The position numbers and the translations under genes are program-made. Positions 52,265 through 62,121 of a stretch of 64,000 nt of DNA are shown here, in pieces. Origin of the DNA: Clostridium sp. N3C (lineage in GTDB: Bacteria; Bacillota; Clostridia; Clostridiales; Clostridiaceae); contig NZ_FMJL01000015.1 of NCBI RefSeq assembly GCF_900095445.1, positions 1-64,000 on the forward strand, given 5' to 3'. Below the pieces are notes generated by a model. It searched no databases. It worked only from the letters and a program-made list of their open reading frames with translations, and was not told where the DNA came from. Within the stretch, counting starts at the first letter, position 1. The number at the start of each line of letters is the position of its first letter.

Positions 52265-54169
52265 TTAGTTCTTTTGTTTTTTAATCTTTTCTGCTAAATC
52301 GTTAAGATAGATCCAGCGCTCCATTTTTTCCTCAAGCTTATTTTCAACTTCCTCTTTTTCTTTTAATAGCTCTTGCAACAAAGTATAATCTGTTGTAATA
52401 CTATTAATTCTATCCTCTATTTCCTTTAGTTTTTCTTCTAACTCTGCTATTATACCATCTATTGCCTCATATTCTAATTGTTCCTTGTAGGAGAACTTCA
52501 AAGGCTTTTTCTTTTCCTCTTTTTTATCCACAGCAGTCTTATTTTTATCCACATTTTCCTTGTGTTTTTCACCATCTATCTGAATAACCTTTTTTTCTTC
52601 AGACTTTAACTTATAATCCGAATAATTACCAGCATACTGAACTATCTCTCCACCATCTTTAAAGGCAAAGATCTTCTCAGCTATTCTATCAAGGAAATAC
52701 CTATCATGGGATACGGCTATAACTGCTCCCTGAAAATTATCTATATAGTCTTCTAATATTGCTAGAGTTTGAATGTCCAAATCGTTAGTAGGCTCATCTA
52801 GCAAAAGCACATTAGGCGCTTCCATAAGCACTCTCAATAAATATAATCTTCTCTTTTCTCCTCCGGACAATTTTTCTATAGGTGTCCATTGAACTTCTGG
52901 TGGAAATAAAAATCTTTCTAACATTTGAGATGCACTTATCTTCTCTCCTTCTGCTGTAGTTATATATTCAGCAACCTCTCTTATATATTCAATTACCCTT
53001 ATATCTTCTTTTATAAAATTATTCTCTTGGGAATATAGTCCTATCTTTACAGTCTCACCAATCTCTACATAACCACTGTCCGCCTCTAATTTTCCAGCAA
53101 TTATGTTTATTAATGTAGATTTTCCCATACCATTAGGTCCTACTATACCTATTCGGTCGTCTCTTAATAAAATATAATTAAAATCCTCAATCAACTTTCT
53201 ATTGCCGTAAGTCTTGCTAATATTATTTAATTCTATTACCTTTTTACCTAACCTGCTGCTTCCTACAGAAATATCAATCTTATCCTCTACCTTCACCACT
53301 TCCTGGGAGGACAGCTTTTCAAAGCGATCTATCCTAGCCTTTTGCTTAGTAGTCCTGGCCTTAGCACCTCGCTTAATCCAAGCCAATTCCTTCCTTAAAA
53401 GGTTCTGCCTTTTAGCTTCATTGGCCTCTTCAATTTCCATTCTTTCAGCTTTTTTCTCTAAAAAGTCAGTATAGTTACCCTTATAAGTATATAAATTTCC
53501 CCGATCCAACTCTATAATTACGTTAGCTACCCTATCTAAAAAATATCTGTCATGGGTTATCATTAATAAAGCACCTTTTCTCTTATTAAGATACTGTTCT
53601 AGCCAATCTATGGTATCGTTGTCTAGATGGTTTGTAGGCTCATCTAAGATTAATAGATTAGAAGGCTGAATCAAAGCTGCTGCTAAAGCTACCCTCTTTT
53701 TCTGCCCTCCAGATAGAGTTCCAACCTTTGCATTAAAATCAACAATGCCCAGCTTGCTCAATATAGATTTAGCCTCACTTTCTAAAGTCCATCCATTTAA
53801 AAGATCAATTTGCTGGGTAAGCTTCATAAGCTCTTCACTAGAAGTCTTGCTATTTAAAGCCTCTTCATACTCTCTCAATAACTTCATAATCGGTGAAGAA
53901 CCTTTGAATACTTGCTGAATAACAGTACTGCCCTCTTCAAAGTCTGGATTTTGAGAAAGATATTCTATTTTAAGAGCATTAGAACGAATAATTCTACCCT
54001 CATCTGGCTCTTCTACACCGGCTATCACTTTTAGCAAGGTACTTTTTCCTGTACCATTTATACCTATAAGACCGATTTTATCTCCATCATTTATTCCAAG
54101 GTTTATATTGTTGAATAGTTTTTTCTCACTATAACTTTTTGTAATTCCTTCTGCGCTTAATAGATTCAT
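52265..54169 (-). CDS. ABC-F family ATPase, Uup-like
   Basis: 634 residues: two ABC ATPase domains without membrane part. Walker A motifs are GINGTGKST and GPNGMGKST; signatures are LSGGQKKR and LSGGEKRR; Walker B regions are LLILDEPTNHLD and LLLDEPTNDLD. The inter-domain linker (KELAWIKRGAKARTTKQKARID) and a C-terminal coiled coil (about residues 560-630) match Uup rather than EttA. ABC-F proteins act on the ribosome, or in the case of Uup also on DNA structures. GAGAGGAAG lies just before the ATG at 54169. It lies 32 bp upstream of the HutP-like gene and may be co-transcribed with it. Confidence 0.92.
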   Translation of the reverse strand: MNLLSAEGITKSYSEKKLFNNINLGINDGDKIGLIGINGTGKSTLLKVIAGVEEPDEGRIIRSNALKIEYLSQNPDFEEGSTVIQQVFKGSSPIMKLLREYEEALNSKTSSEELMKLTQQIDLLNGWTLESEAKSILSKLGIVDFNAKVGTLSGGQKKRVALAAALIQPSNLLILDEPTNHLDNDTIDWLEQYLNKRKGALLMITHDRYFLDRVANVIIELDRGNLYTYKGNYTDFLEKKAERMEIEEANEAKRQNLLRKELAWIKRGAKARTTKQKARIDRFEKLSSQEVVKVEDKIDISVGSSRLGKKVIELNNISKTYGNRKLIEDFNYILLRDDRIGIVGPNGMGKSTLINIIAGKLEADSGYVEIGETVKIGLYSQENNFIKEDIRVIEYIREVAEYITTAEGEKISASQMLERFLFPPEVQWTPIEKLSGGEKRRLYLLRVLMEAPNVLLLDEPTNDLDIQTLAILEDYIDNFQGAVIAVSHDRYFLDRIAEKIFAFKDGGEIVQYAGNYSDYKLKSEEKKVIQIDGEKHKENVDKNKTAVDKKEEKKKPLKFSYKEQLEYEAIDGIIAELEEKLKEIEDRINSITTDYTLLQELLKEKEEVENKLEEKMERWIYLNDLAEKIKKQKN

Positions 54170-54243
54170 CTTACTTCCTCTCACTTGTTTTTTAATTATT
54201 TTATATCATATAGCTATAAAAAGAGCAAATAAGAAAGTTAAAA

Positions 54244-54269
54244 AGCACGGTGCAGTATTACACCGTGCT
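54244..54269 (-). terminator. terminator after the anchored protein gene
   Basis: A 9-bp perfect stem (AGCACGGTG with CACCGTGCT) and an 8-nt loop, with TTTTT following on the minus strand. Confidence 0.8.
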
Positions 54270-54278
54270 ATAAAAAGA

Positions 54279-54938
54279 CTATACATATTTCTTTACTTCT
54301 TCCTCAAATTCTTCAGCGGATACTTCATTATAGAACTTTCTTTTCAAAGTATGTATATCTATACCTATTATTTTGTTATCCTCTATCTTTAAGGCGCCCT
54401 GTTGTGGATTTAAGCAGGAATAAGGCATTACTTCACTATCTTTCTCATTAGAATCTAGGAACATATAGTATTGCTCACCAATCTTAAAGTAATCTTCACT
54501 GTCAAAATTATTAGCTATGACCCTACTGCCATCTCCTAATTGTTTAACGTATACCATTTCCTCTTCATTTAAAGATCCTTTTAAGGACTTTAACACCTTA
54601 ACCTTAGAAACAGTATACAAATGAGATATGGCTTCACCATTTCCATATGCCCCTACCTGAATTTCTTTCACAAACTTATCAACAATCTCGCCCTTTATTG
54701 CTATTTTACTCTCTTTAACTACTTCTTCTAAGGATTCATAGGTGGGATAATTCATGCTTATTACCTTAGTTATAGTTCCAGAATCCAACTTATCTATTGT
54801 CTTTTTCTTTTTGGATAGCTTCTTGTAAATTATCAATGATGCGCCAACTACGCTAGCAGCTGCAACACCAGCTGCTACTCCAATAGCAAGGTTTCTCTTC
54901 TTCAAAATACCACGCCCCTTTTCACCATATAGGTACAT
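54279..54938 (-). CDS. membrane-anchored protein of unknown function
   Basis: 219 residues. One hydrophobic N-terminal segment (about 15-38, NLAIGVAAGVAAASVVGASLI) is followed by a very basic stretch (KKLSKKKK) and a soluble domain of 170 residues rich in beta strands. I do not recognise the family. It follows the beta-propeller protein gene by 16 bp, so the two are probably co-expressed and may work together at the membrane. Start: the ATG at 54938 has AAAGG 6 nt upstream; a TTG 11 codons later with GGGGCGTGG is an alternative. Confidence 0.65.
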   Translation of the reverse strand: MYLYGEKGRGILKKRNLAIGVAAGVAAASVVGASLIIYKKLSKKKKTIDKLDSGTITKVISMNYPTYESLEEVVKESKIAIKGEIVDKFVKEIQVGAYGNGEAISHLYTVSKVKVLKSLKGSLNEEEMVYVKQLGDGSRVIANNFDSEDYFKIGEQYYMFLDSNEKDSEVMPYSCLNPQQGALKIEDNKIIGIDIHTLKRKFYNEVSAEEFEEEVKKYV

Positions 54939-54954
54939 TATATTCCTTTATTTT

Positions 54955-55980
54955 CTAAATTTCAATTATTATCGCAATATATTTATCATCAATTTTCTCA
55001 TAAGCTGGCACTAATATTTTTTTCCCGGAAGGACTCCAAAAAATATATGGAAAGCTTCGTGGTATATTTTCTGCTATCTTCTCAAACTTACCAGAATAAA
55101 TATTAGCTAAAAATAAAAGATCTCCTTTACCAGAACTATTTGATACTAAATAAGCTAGTTTATTTCCGCAGGGAGACCAACTAAATCCACCTACTCCTCC
55201 TCCATCGTATATATTTAACTTTCCTCCTCCATTCTCATCCCTAATATCTAAACTTTTTCTTCCTAAAGCTACACTTGCAAAACATAATCCTTTCCTGTCA
55301 GGAATGAACTCTGCAATATCTTGAAGTAATAATTTTGTTTCCTTTCTAGCCATATCATACTTATACAATTTATATTCATCACTAACATAATATACTTTAT
55401 TATCCACCATTACAGGATCCCTCATAAAGACCTTAGATTTAGGCACAATTTCCTTTCTTTCTCCCTTAAGTGATGCAAGAAATACTCCGCCCTTAGTGTA
55501 AGAGAAGAAAATCACTGAATTTTCATCACCCCAACGTCCTATTCCTATAGGTATCTCATCCTGCTCTGTAACCTGTATTCTTTCATTATTAGTTAGATTA
55601 TAAATATAACCTGTTCCTGTTAATTCACTACCCTCTTCATAAAAAATATACTTCCCATTTGGAGAAACTACTGAATATTCTATATCCTTATCCGATGATA
55701 TCAGAAGACTTTCCGTACCATTTTTTAAGTTGTATTTATATATTCCCTTACTCTTCTTTTCCTTTTTAATAATTATGTTTTCTTCATCTAACCAACCTAA
55801 AGGATATATTCCATCAATCCTTTTCACCTTACTAACTTCCATACTGGAAGCATTCATCACAGAATCTTTCTCTGCAAAATTCTTATACTTATTATTGTAG
55901 TAACATAATATAAATAAAATCGCTAATAGTAAAAAAAATATGACAGTTATAATCTTTTTTGAATTATATCTAATCTTCAA
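54955..55980 (-). CDS. membrane-anchored PD40/TolB-like beta-propeller protein
   Basis: About 341 residues. One N-terminal membrane helix (about 9-28) is followed by repeated beta-propeller-type blades with the WD40-like/PD40 signature: YSVVSPNGKYIFYE, FSWSPCGNKLAYL and IFWSPSGKKILVP. The protein should lie outside the membrane and present a propeller for binding partners. No enzyme domain is visible. The start is a TTG at 55980 with GGAGG 8 nt upstream. It forms a two-gene unit with the next anchored protein. Confidence 0.75.
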   Translation of the reverse strand: MKIRYNSKKIITVIFFLLLAILFILCYYNNKYKNFAEKDSVMNASSMEVSKVKRIDGIYPLGWLDEENIIIKKEKKSKGIYKYNLKNGTESLLISSDKDIEYSVVSPNGKYIFYEEGSELTGTGYIYNLTNNERIQVTEQDEIPIGIGRWGDENSVIFFSYTKGGVFLASLKGERKEIVPKSKVFMRDPVMVDNKVYYVSDEYKLYKYDMARKETKLLLQDIAEFIPDRKGLCFASVALGRKSLDIRDENGGGKLNIYDGGGVGGFSWSPCGNKLAYLVSNSSGKGDLLFLANIYSGKFEKIAENIPRSFPYIFWSPSGKKILVPAYEKIDDKYIAIIIEI

Positions 55981-56111
55981 TACTAACACCTCCACCTATA
56001 AAGTTTACAGCATTAGTATTGGTAAAAATTTATATTTTATTACTTTATTATGGTAACCCGTAACTAAAATATACCTCCTACTTTTGAAAATATAATTTTC
56101 TAATTACCAAC

Positions 56112-56525
56112 TTAAAGCTTTCTTGAAAATATCAATAATTCTCTACTTTCCTTCCAACCTTCAGTAATCCAAAAATCCTGTTCTTCATAATTATAATCCC
56201 TTACAAATAAGCTACATTCCTCAACACCATCTTTTTTAAGTTTTCGTATGAGCTCATTAATCATATAACTTTCAGTCTCTTTTGATCTATAATCCTCTCT
56301 TATAGCCAAATGATATATATGAGCTCTTTGTCCATCACTTCCACATAATAGAGTTCCAATAATTTTATTGTTTACCTGACACACTAGATTATAGGAGGAA
56401 TTCTTTCTTAAAAACCTTTCTAATTTATCCTTAGATTGCAATTGATTACTTTCAACATTAGGTACTTCAGTCCATAGTTTTAGGATTTCCTCATAATCAT
56501 TGATATCCATTTGTCTTATAATCAC
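56112..56525 (-). CDS. GNAT family N-acetyltransferase
   Basis: 137 residues with the GNAT layout: N-terminal IIRQMDINDYEEILKLW, a central strand KIIGTLLCGSDG, then AHIYHLAIREDYRSKETESYMINEL, which is the acetyl-CoA-binding motif A region, and a C-terminal FWITEGWKES. The pyrophosphate loop (usually QxxGxG/A) is altered to REDYRSKE, so CoA binding may be weakened or different. The start is a GTG with GGGGGAG 5 nt upstream. Substrate unknown. Monocistronic. Confidence 0.85.
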   Translation of the reverse strand: MIIRQMDINDYEEILKLWTEVPNVESNQLQSKDKLERFLRKNSSYNLVCQVNNKIIGTLLCGSDGQRAHIYHLAIREDYRSKETESYMINELIRKLKKDGVEECSLFVRDYNYEEQDFWITEGWKESRELLIFSRKL

Positions 56526-56619
56526 AGTTACTCCCCCTAATTACTTTATATATGCACCTTTTAATTTTCTCTATATATTAACATTTTTGTATTTTTTATA
56601 CATAAATACTTTTAAAAAA

Positions 56620-56650
56620 GGCAGAAATAATTTTATCTTATATTTCTGCC
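56620..56650 (-). terminator. terminator of the pncC-phosphoesterase-CPBP operon
   Basis: A 10-bp perfect stem (GGCAGAAATA with TATTTCTGCC) and an 11-nt loop. TTTTTT follows on the minus strand, 170 nt after the CPBP gene stop. Confidence 0.75.
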
Positions 56651-56818
56651 ATGTGATATAAAGACCCGCCATGCAAATTGAGATCTGAAATATACTTCAT
56701 CCTCAACTCCATTAATAACAAAATATATACTATTATATAATAAAACACCGCCAAAATCAAATATTTGAAATTTAAGTTAAGAAACACTACATAGATTATT
56801 CCATAATAACTATAATAT

Positions 56819-57775
56819 TTACCTTTTCATTAATAGCATAATAAATATATAAACAATTATAAGTATTAAAAAGGATAAATAAGCTATTCCTTTACCTTCT
56901 TGGGCTTTTGATTCATTATTTATAACCACTTTCACTTCATTATCTATAGCAAAATCACTTGTCCCTTGAGCTGATATATTATTTGTCTTTCTATTTCTTT
57001 TATACATAAAACGCAAAATAAATATAATTGCTACTAAAAAAGGTATTGCAAAAATAAAGGTAAAAATTAAAGATATAATTTGATTTCCTGAATTAGCCGC
57101 AGACTCTACTGCTGACTCAACTTGCTGCTTAGGTAGTAATTTAAGTATTTGCTGAGCACATACGCTTATTGAATTAAAAGTAAAATGGCACAATACAGAA
57201 GACCAGATGGAATTAGTTGCTCTTACCATAAAAGCAAAAATTACTCCTAATACAAAAGTATATAAAGATTGCTGAAAATCCATATGTAACATACTAAAGG
57301 CCACTCCGTTAGCTATACAAGCTACCCATATATTAGCTTTTTTATATCCATATAGAAATATACCTCTAGTTACTGCCTCCTCACATATAGCAGGAGTGAT
57401 AGCCATCATAAATAACATTGTAGAGAAAGGCATAGACTGTAATATTTCAAAGGCCTGCTCTACTGGATTATCAAAGAATAATCCTGTCAGTTGAGAAAAA
57501 AAGGCTGCCACAGGATGAGCTAAAAAGGCTATTAAAATTGAAAAAATAATGTCTACAAAAGAAATTTTATTAATACTAAATACCTTTTTCGGTGATTCCT
57601 TGGTGACAATCATATAAATTATAATTGGCAGCAAGAAAAGTATATATTCTGCAAAAATTATATAATTATTGTATCCTATCAAAGCAACTATCTCTCGTGT
57701 TGCAAAAGCTGGAATCAAAAAAGAAAATATAAGTATCATTGTCATAAATAAATTTGATTTAAAAATCCCCTTCAT
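56819..57775 (-). CDS. CPBP family intramembrane metalloprotease
   Basis: 318 residues with about eight membrane helices. The CPBP/Abi motifs are present: EEAVTRGIFLYG (EExxxR), FSMLHMDFQQ (FxxxH) and HFTFNS (HxxxN). These form the glutamate-histidine metal site of type II CAAX-like proteases. The role may be processing of membrane peptides or bacteriocin immunity, as for other members; the substrate is unknown. The ATG at 57775 follows AGGGGGAAC. It overlaps the phosphoesterase gene by 17 bp and ends the operon. Confidence 0.9.
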   Translation of the reverse strand: MKGIFKSNLFMTMILIFSFLIPAFATREIVALIGYNNYIIFAEYILFLLPIIIYMIVTKESPKKVFSINKISFVDIIFSILIAFLAHPVAAFFSQLTGLFFDNPVEQAFEILQSMPFSTMLFMMAITPAICEEAVTRGIFLYGYKKANIWVACIANGVAFSMLHMDFQQSLYTFVLGVIFAFMVRATNSIWSSVLCHFTFNSISVCAQQILKLLPKQQVESAVESAANSGNQIISLIFTFIFAIPFLVAIIFILRFMYKRNRKTNNISAQGTSDFAIDNEVKVVINNESKAQEGKGIAYLSFLILIIVYIFIMLLMKR

Positions 57776-58955
57776 TTTGTTCCCCCTGCAAATTAATTTC
57801 AACTATCTCCGACTGGCTACCAACTCTTATAGGCGGACCCCAAGTGCCGTAACCACAGGAAACTATAGCATTTAATGAAACTTTTTTCATATATCCATAA
57901 TCTAGTTCAAAGATTCTTGAGGTTATTAGGTTTATAGGTGCTAATTGTCCCCTATGAGTATGTCCCGATACCATAACATCCACACCAGCCTCTTGAGCTT
58001 TATCAAATTCAAGGGGTTGATGATCCATCATGACTATAGGCTTATTCTTATCAACTTCACTTAAAATATCCTCTACAGATTTTCTATTTATCCCTTTACC
58101 TCTAGTTATAGAAGCATCAACTCTACCCACTATATAAAAGCTATCATCCACCAACACCGCTTCATCCTGTAAAACCCTCAAGCCAGCTGCCTCATAGGCC
58201 TCTACAATTTTATCAGTATTATCACTAAATCCCTCATGGTTTCCCAAAACAGCATATACTCCATAAAGGCTCTTAAGATCTTTGAAAATGTCCTTTATAT
58301 TATACTCTACAAAAGGTTCTAGTTCCCTGTCAATAATATCTCCTACTAGTAGCACTAGGTCAGGATTAAGTTCATTAATTTTATCTACCATTTTCTTTAC
58401 TCTTTCACCGTCTATCACATTACCAATATGTATATCACTAACCATTACAATTTTCATTCCATTATTCTTTAGACTTTTATCAATGGTCACATTATAAGGA
58501 GTAACTTTAACCTTATTAGCAGACCAAATTCCTGATATTAAAAGTCCTATAATCAATACAGCAACTGTTAATGAAAGAGAAAGTTGCAGCTTGCTATTAT
58601 TTATTATACTTTCTAAACTATTCTTAGCAAACTTTTTTAAGATAAGTTTTACTAAATCTATAAATATTAAAACTATAAATATATAAAAGAGCATACCAAG
58701 CCATATGCTACCTATAAACTCTAAAAAGAAAACTACTTTATTAGGATGCTTTCTTAAAAGCTTCGCAATAATATAAGAGAAGGCTATAATCCAATAAATT
58801 CCCCAATAAACCTTGCTCTTTATAAAAGGTACACGTGAAAAGGTTCCCTTCCAAATTTTTTTGCCTATATAATAGTTAACCAATCCATAAACACTTATAA
58901 AGGCTATAAGAAACAGATAGTATAATAGCTTATATAAAATACCACTTGCTATCAT
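57759..58955 (-). CDS. membrane metallophosphoesterase
   Basis: About 398 residues. Four membrane helices fill the first 150 residues. The calcineurin-type domain (about 165-395) has the metal-binding motifs VSDIHIGN, VGDIIDRE, LGNHEGFS, MMDHQP and SGHTHRGQ. The architecture matches YkuE/YaeI-like phosphodiesterases that may act on lipid-linked phosphates; the true substrate is unknown. The ATG at 58955 follows GAGGGG. It overlaps pncC by 4 bp and the CPBP gene by 17 bp, giving a tightly coupled operon. Confidence 0.9.
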   Translation of the reverse strand: MIASGILYKLLYYLFLIAFISVYGLVNYYIGKKIWKGTFSRVPFIKSKVYWGIYWIIAFSYIIAKLLRKHPNKVVFFLEFIGSIWLGMLFYIFIVLIFIDLVKLILKKFAKNSLESIINNSKLQLSLSLTVAVLIIGLLISGIWSANKVKVTPYNVTIDKSLKNNGMKIVMVSDIHIGNVIDGERVKKMVDKINELNPDLVLLVGDIIDRELEPFVEYNIKDIFKDLKSLYGVYAVLGNHEGFSDNTDKIVEAYEAAGLRVLQDEAVLVDDSFYIVGRVDASITRGKGINRKSVEDILSEVDKNKPIVMMDHQPLEFDKAQEAGVDVMVSGHTHRGQLAPINLITSRIFELDYGYMKKVSLNAIVSCGYGTWGPPIRVGSQSEIVEINLQGEQNEGDF

Positions 58956-59422
58956 TGCAATTCCCCTCTTAACCACTGTAAAACTGCTACAACGGTTTTA
59001 TTTCTAACCTCCTGTCTGTCTCCGGAAAAATTAAATTTTTTCACCTCTACCTTACCATCTATATATAGGCCTGCATAAACTAATCCCACCGGTTTCTCCT
59101 TTGAACCTCCCCCTGGTCCTGCAATACCTGTTACTGAAATTCCTACCCTAGTTCCAGTTAGTTTGATAAGACCTTCTACCATCTCTCTAGCAGTTTCTTC
59201 ACTTACTGCACCGTACTTCTCCAAAGTTTTCTCAGATACACCTAGCAATTGCATCTTTGCTTCATTAGAGTAGGTAACTATTCCATGAGTTAACACTGCA
59301 GATATACCAGGATAATTAACCAAGGTAGCAGAAATTAGTCCACCGGTACAAGACTCTGCTGTAGATATGGTCATTTTTTTATTAACTAAAAGTTCACCTA
59401 CAACCTTTTCTATGCTATCCAT
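58952..59422 (-). CDS. pncC: nicotinamide-nucleotide amidase (CinA C-terminal domain)
   Basis: 156-residue stand-alone PncC, which deamidates NMN to nicotinate mononucleotide for NAD recycling. Active-site blocks: TAESCTGG with the catalytic Ser (about residues 20-27), ILTHGIVTYSNEAK with Tyr and Lys, and SVTGIAGPGGGSKEKPVGLVY. It is not fused to the CinA N-terminal domain. AGGAGG lies 7 nt before the ATG. It is the first gene of the operon; a hairpin precedes it at 59442-59481. Confidence 0.93.
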   Translation of the reverse strand: MDSIEKVVGELLVNKKMTISTAESCTGGLISATLVNYPGISAVLTHGIVTYSNEAKMQLLGVSEKTLEKYGAVSEETAREMVEGLIKLTGTRVGISVTGIAGPGGGSKEKPVGLVYAGLYIDGKVEVKKFNFSGDRQEVRNKTVVAVLQWLRGELQ

Positions 59423-59441
59423 AATAAATCCTCCTAATCAA

Positions 59442-59481
59442 AAGCACCAGAAGCTTTTATATATTTTATGCTCTGATGCTT
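59442..59481 (-). terminator. hairpin upstream of pncC
   Basis: Stem AAGCATCAGAGC with GCTTCTGGTGCTT (one G-U and one bulge) and a long A+T-rich loop. On the minus strand it is followed by TTTTG, just before the pncC ribosome binding site. It may terminate the upstream small-protein transcript. Confidence 0.5.
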
Positions 59482-59579
59482 AGTAAACTTATATTAAGTT
59501 TTATTTACTTTTGTTATAGACACAATAATCACTTTGTTAATTATAACATAATTAACTATACAAAACCAATAATTTATTA

Positions 59580-59613
59580 AGCAGCCAGATACAACTATTT
59601 ATTTCCGGCTGCT
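59580..59613. terminator. hairpin after the small unknown gene
   Basis: A 7-bp stem AGCAGCC/GGCTGCT with a 20-nt loop, 60 bp downstream of the stop of the gene at 59674-59907. The stem is short, so this is a weak candidate. Confidence 0.4.
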
Positions 59614-59673
59614 ATCTTTTAATAAAATCTTTATAAACTTTGAATATTTCTAAAGCTTTTTAAGCATAATAAA

Positions 59674-59907
59674 TTATGCTTCTCTTATAACAGACAAATA
59701 AACCTTGCCATTATCTTTAGTTTTTGAATAGATAGAACAATTTTTTTCTTGAAGCAAACTACATATTATATTTATATCTTCATCATTAACTTTATCAAAA
59801 ACTACAGTAAAACTATCATTGAAATCTATTAATTCAATATAATCACTGATATTACTATAATCGCTTAAATTTATTTCACCTCTAATGTCTAACTTGTATT
59901 GAGACAT
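59674..59907 (-). CDS. small protein of unknown function
   Basis: 77 residues, acidic, soluble, with an alternating beta/alpha pattern and two Cys (CSLLQEKNCS). I do not recognise the family. The ATG at 59907 has AAGGGTG 8 nt upstream, better placed than the ATG at 59925. It lies 130 bp downstream of the EF-G paralogue gene on the same strand and could share its transcript. Confidence 0.65.
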   Translation of the reverse strand: MSQYKLDIRGEINLSDYSNISDYIELIDFNDSFTVVFDKVNDEDINIICSLLQEKNCSIYSKTKDNGKVYLSVIREA

Positions 59908-60036
59908 GAAAAAGCACCCTTCCATTGTAAACTAAGATACATTCTTATTTATATCCAATTAATATTCTCTTTATGTATACTTTTACAAAGGCTATGTAAA
60001 AAAATAGAATTTTAAAAAGTGGCCTTTGGCCACCTT

Positions 60037-62121
60037 TTAAACTACTTCATTTTGCTTTTTTGCATTTTCTATTACTTTTGCCGCCTCTGCTGGAGGAACC
60101 TCTTCATATCTCTCAAACTTTAATCTAAAGCTTCCTCTACCTTGAGTTATAGATTTTAAATCTGTAGCATACTTAAACATCTCTGCCATAGGAACTTCAG
60201 CTATAACTCTCTGTCCATTATCAACAGGATCCATACCTAAAACTCTTCCTCGCTTTTTGTTAATATCAGCAATAATGTCTCCCATGTATTCATCTGGAAC
60301 CTCTACTTCTAAGTGCATGATAGGCTCTAATAAAACTGGACTTGCTGCCTCCATTCCCTTTTTATAAGCTAGTGACGCTGCTATCTTAAAAGCCATTTCT
60401 GAAGAATCTACAGGATGATAGGATCCATCATGTAAAGTAGCCTTCAACCTAATAACAGGATATCCCGCTAACACACCTCTTCTCATGCTCTCTCTTAATC
60501 CCTTTTCAACAGCAGGAATATACTGTTTAGGAACTACCCCTCCTACTATTTCATCAACAAACTGAAGGTCAGCAGAATCATCTCCTGGCTCAAACTTAAT
60601 CCAAACATCTCCATATTGTCCATGTCCTCCAGATTGTTTTTTATGTTTTCCCTGAACATCTGAAATTTTCTTAATAGTCTCCCTATATGGTACCTTAGGC
60701 ACCTGTAGTTCTACATCTACGCCAAACTTATTTTTCAACTTGCTAGCAACAATCTCTAAATGAGTTTCCCCTAAGCCAGAAATAATTATTTCTGCATTTT
60801 CCGTATCTCTACTAACAGAAAGGGTAGGATCTTCCTCTAAAAGTTTCTGTAAGCCTGCTGATATTTTATCCTCATCACCTTTTGCTTTAGGTATAACACT
60901 GAAGGAAATTACTGGCTCCGGAAAATTTATCTTATCATATATCAGCTTATAACTTGGATCACAAAGGGTATCACTGGTACTAGTAAACTGTAATTTAGCT
61001 ACAGCTCCTATATCTCCTGCTACAATTTCTGAAGTTTGAATCTGATTTTTACCTCTCAAGTAATATAAATTTCCGATCTTCTCCACCTTTTCCTTATTAG
61101 AGTTATAAATAGTACTATCTGCCTTTAACTTTCCTGTTATAACTCTAAATAATGAAAGCTTACCTACAAAGGGATCTGCAATAGTTTTAAATACAAAGGC
61201 TGAAAAAGGACCTTCTTCCTTTAGGTTAACAAAAATCTCTTTATTAGTCTGTAGATCTATAGCTTTTTGAGGAATAGCATAATCTGGAGATGGGAAACAT
61301 TCTACAATGTCTTCTAGCAAAGTATCTATACCTATGGACTTCAAAGCACTGCCACACATTACTGGAGCTATATCTCCAGAAGCACAACCTGAGATTAATC
61401 CTTTATATATTTCTTCATCACTTAATTGTCCTTCACTAAAATACTTATCTAATAATTCTTCATCAGTCTCTGCTACCGCTTCCATAATCATTGTTTTACA
61501 TTCATCAACCTTATCTATAAGATCTGCTGGTATTTCTGTTACTTCCATCTTATTAGTCTTAGGATTAAATACTCTAGCTACCCGAGATATTACATTAATT
61601 ACACCTTTAAAATCTGCTTCGCTGCCAATGGGATATTGTATTGGTACTACAGAAATTCCAAACTTATCTTTCAACTGTTGTAAAACCTTTTCAAAATTAC
61701 TGTTTTCTCTATCTAACTTATTGATAAAAAAGGTTCTTGGAAGCTTTATTTTATTAACATAACTCCAAGCCTTTTCAGTGCCCACCTTTACTCCTGAAGT
61801 AGCACTTACTACTATCATAGCTACATCTACTGGCCTCATACCTTGGATATACTCACCTACAAAATCAAAATATCCTGGTATATCTACTAAATTAATTTTA
61901 GTGTGTTCCCATTCAATGGGAGCTATAGAAGCTGATATAGAAATTTGCCTTTTTCTTTCCTCTATATCATAATCACTGGTAGTATTTCCTTCCTCAACTC
62001 TACCAATACGATCAATTGATTTAGTATGATATAGTAAGGCTTCTGTTAACGTTGTCTTTCCGGATCCACTATGTCCAATTATACCAACATTTCTTAGATT
62101 TGAGGTTTTATATTCCTTCAT
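60037..62121 (-). CDS. elongation factor G-like translational GTPase (EF-G2/FusA2 type)
   Basis: 694 residues with the five-domain layout of EF-G. G1 is GHSGSGKTT instead of the canonical GHIDAGKTT, the G3/switch II is DIPGYFDF instead of DTPGHVDF (catalytic His replaced by Tyr), and G4 is NKLDRE. The C-terminal domains IV-V (GGHGQYGDVWIKFEP, EVPDEYMGDIIADINKKRGRVLG) are normal. The His-to-Tyr change is typical of FusA2-type paralogues whose GTPase is weak or altered, and their role is not settled. AGGGGG lies 8 nt before the ATG. The housekeeping fusA is expected elsewhere. Confidence 0.92.
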   Translation of the reverse strand: MKEYKTSNLRNVGIIGHSGSGKTTLTEALLYHTKSIDRIGRVEEGNTTSDYDIEERKRQISISASIAPIEWEHTKINLVDIPGYFDFVGEYIQGMRPVDVAMIVVSATSGVKVGTEKAWSYVNKIKLPRTFFINKLDRENSNFEKVLQQLKDKFGISVVPIQYPIGSEADFKGVINVISRVARVFNPKTNKMEVTEIPADLIDKVDECKTMIMEAVAETDEELLDKYFSEGQLSDEEIYKGLISGCASGDIAPVMCGSALKSIGIDTLLEDIVECFPSPDYAIPQKAIDLQTNKEIFVNLKEEGPFSAFVFKTIADPFVGKLSLFRVITGKLKADSTIYNSNKEKVEKIGNLYYLRGKNQIQTSEIVAGDIGAVAKLQFTSTSDTLCDPSYKLIYDKINFPEPVISFSVIPKAKGDEDKISAGLQKLLEEDPTLSVSRDTENAEIIISGLGETHLEIVASKLKNKFGVDVELQVPKVPYRETIKKISDVQGKHKKQSGGHGQYGDVWIKFEPGDDSADLQFVDEIVGGVVPKQYIPAVEKGLRESMRRGVLAGYPVIRLKATLHDGSYHPVDSSEMAFKIAASLAYKKGMEAASPVLLEPIMHLEVEVPDEYMGDIIADINKKRGRVLGMDPVDNGQRVIAEVPMAEMFKYATDLKSITQGRGSFRLKFERYEEVPPAEAAKVIENAKKQNEVV

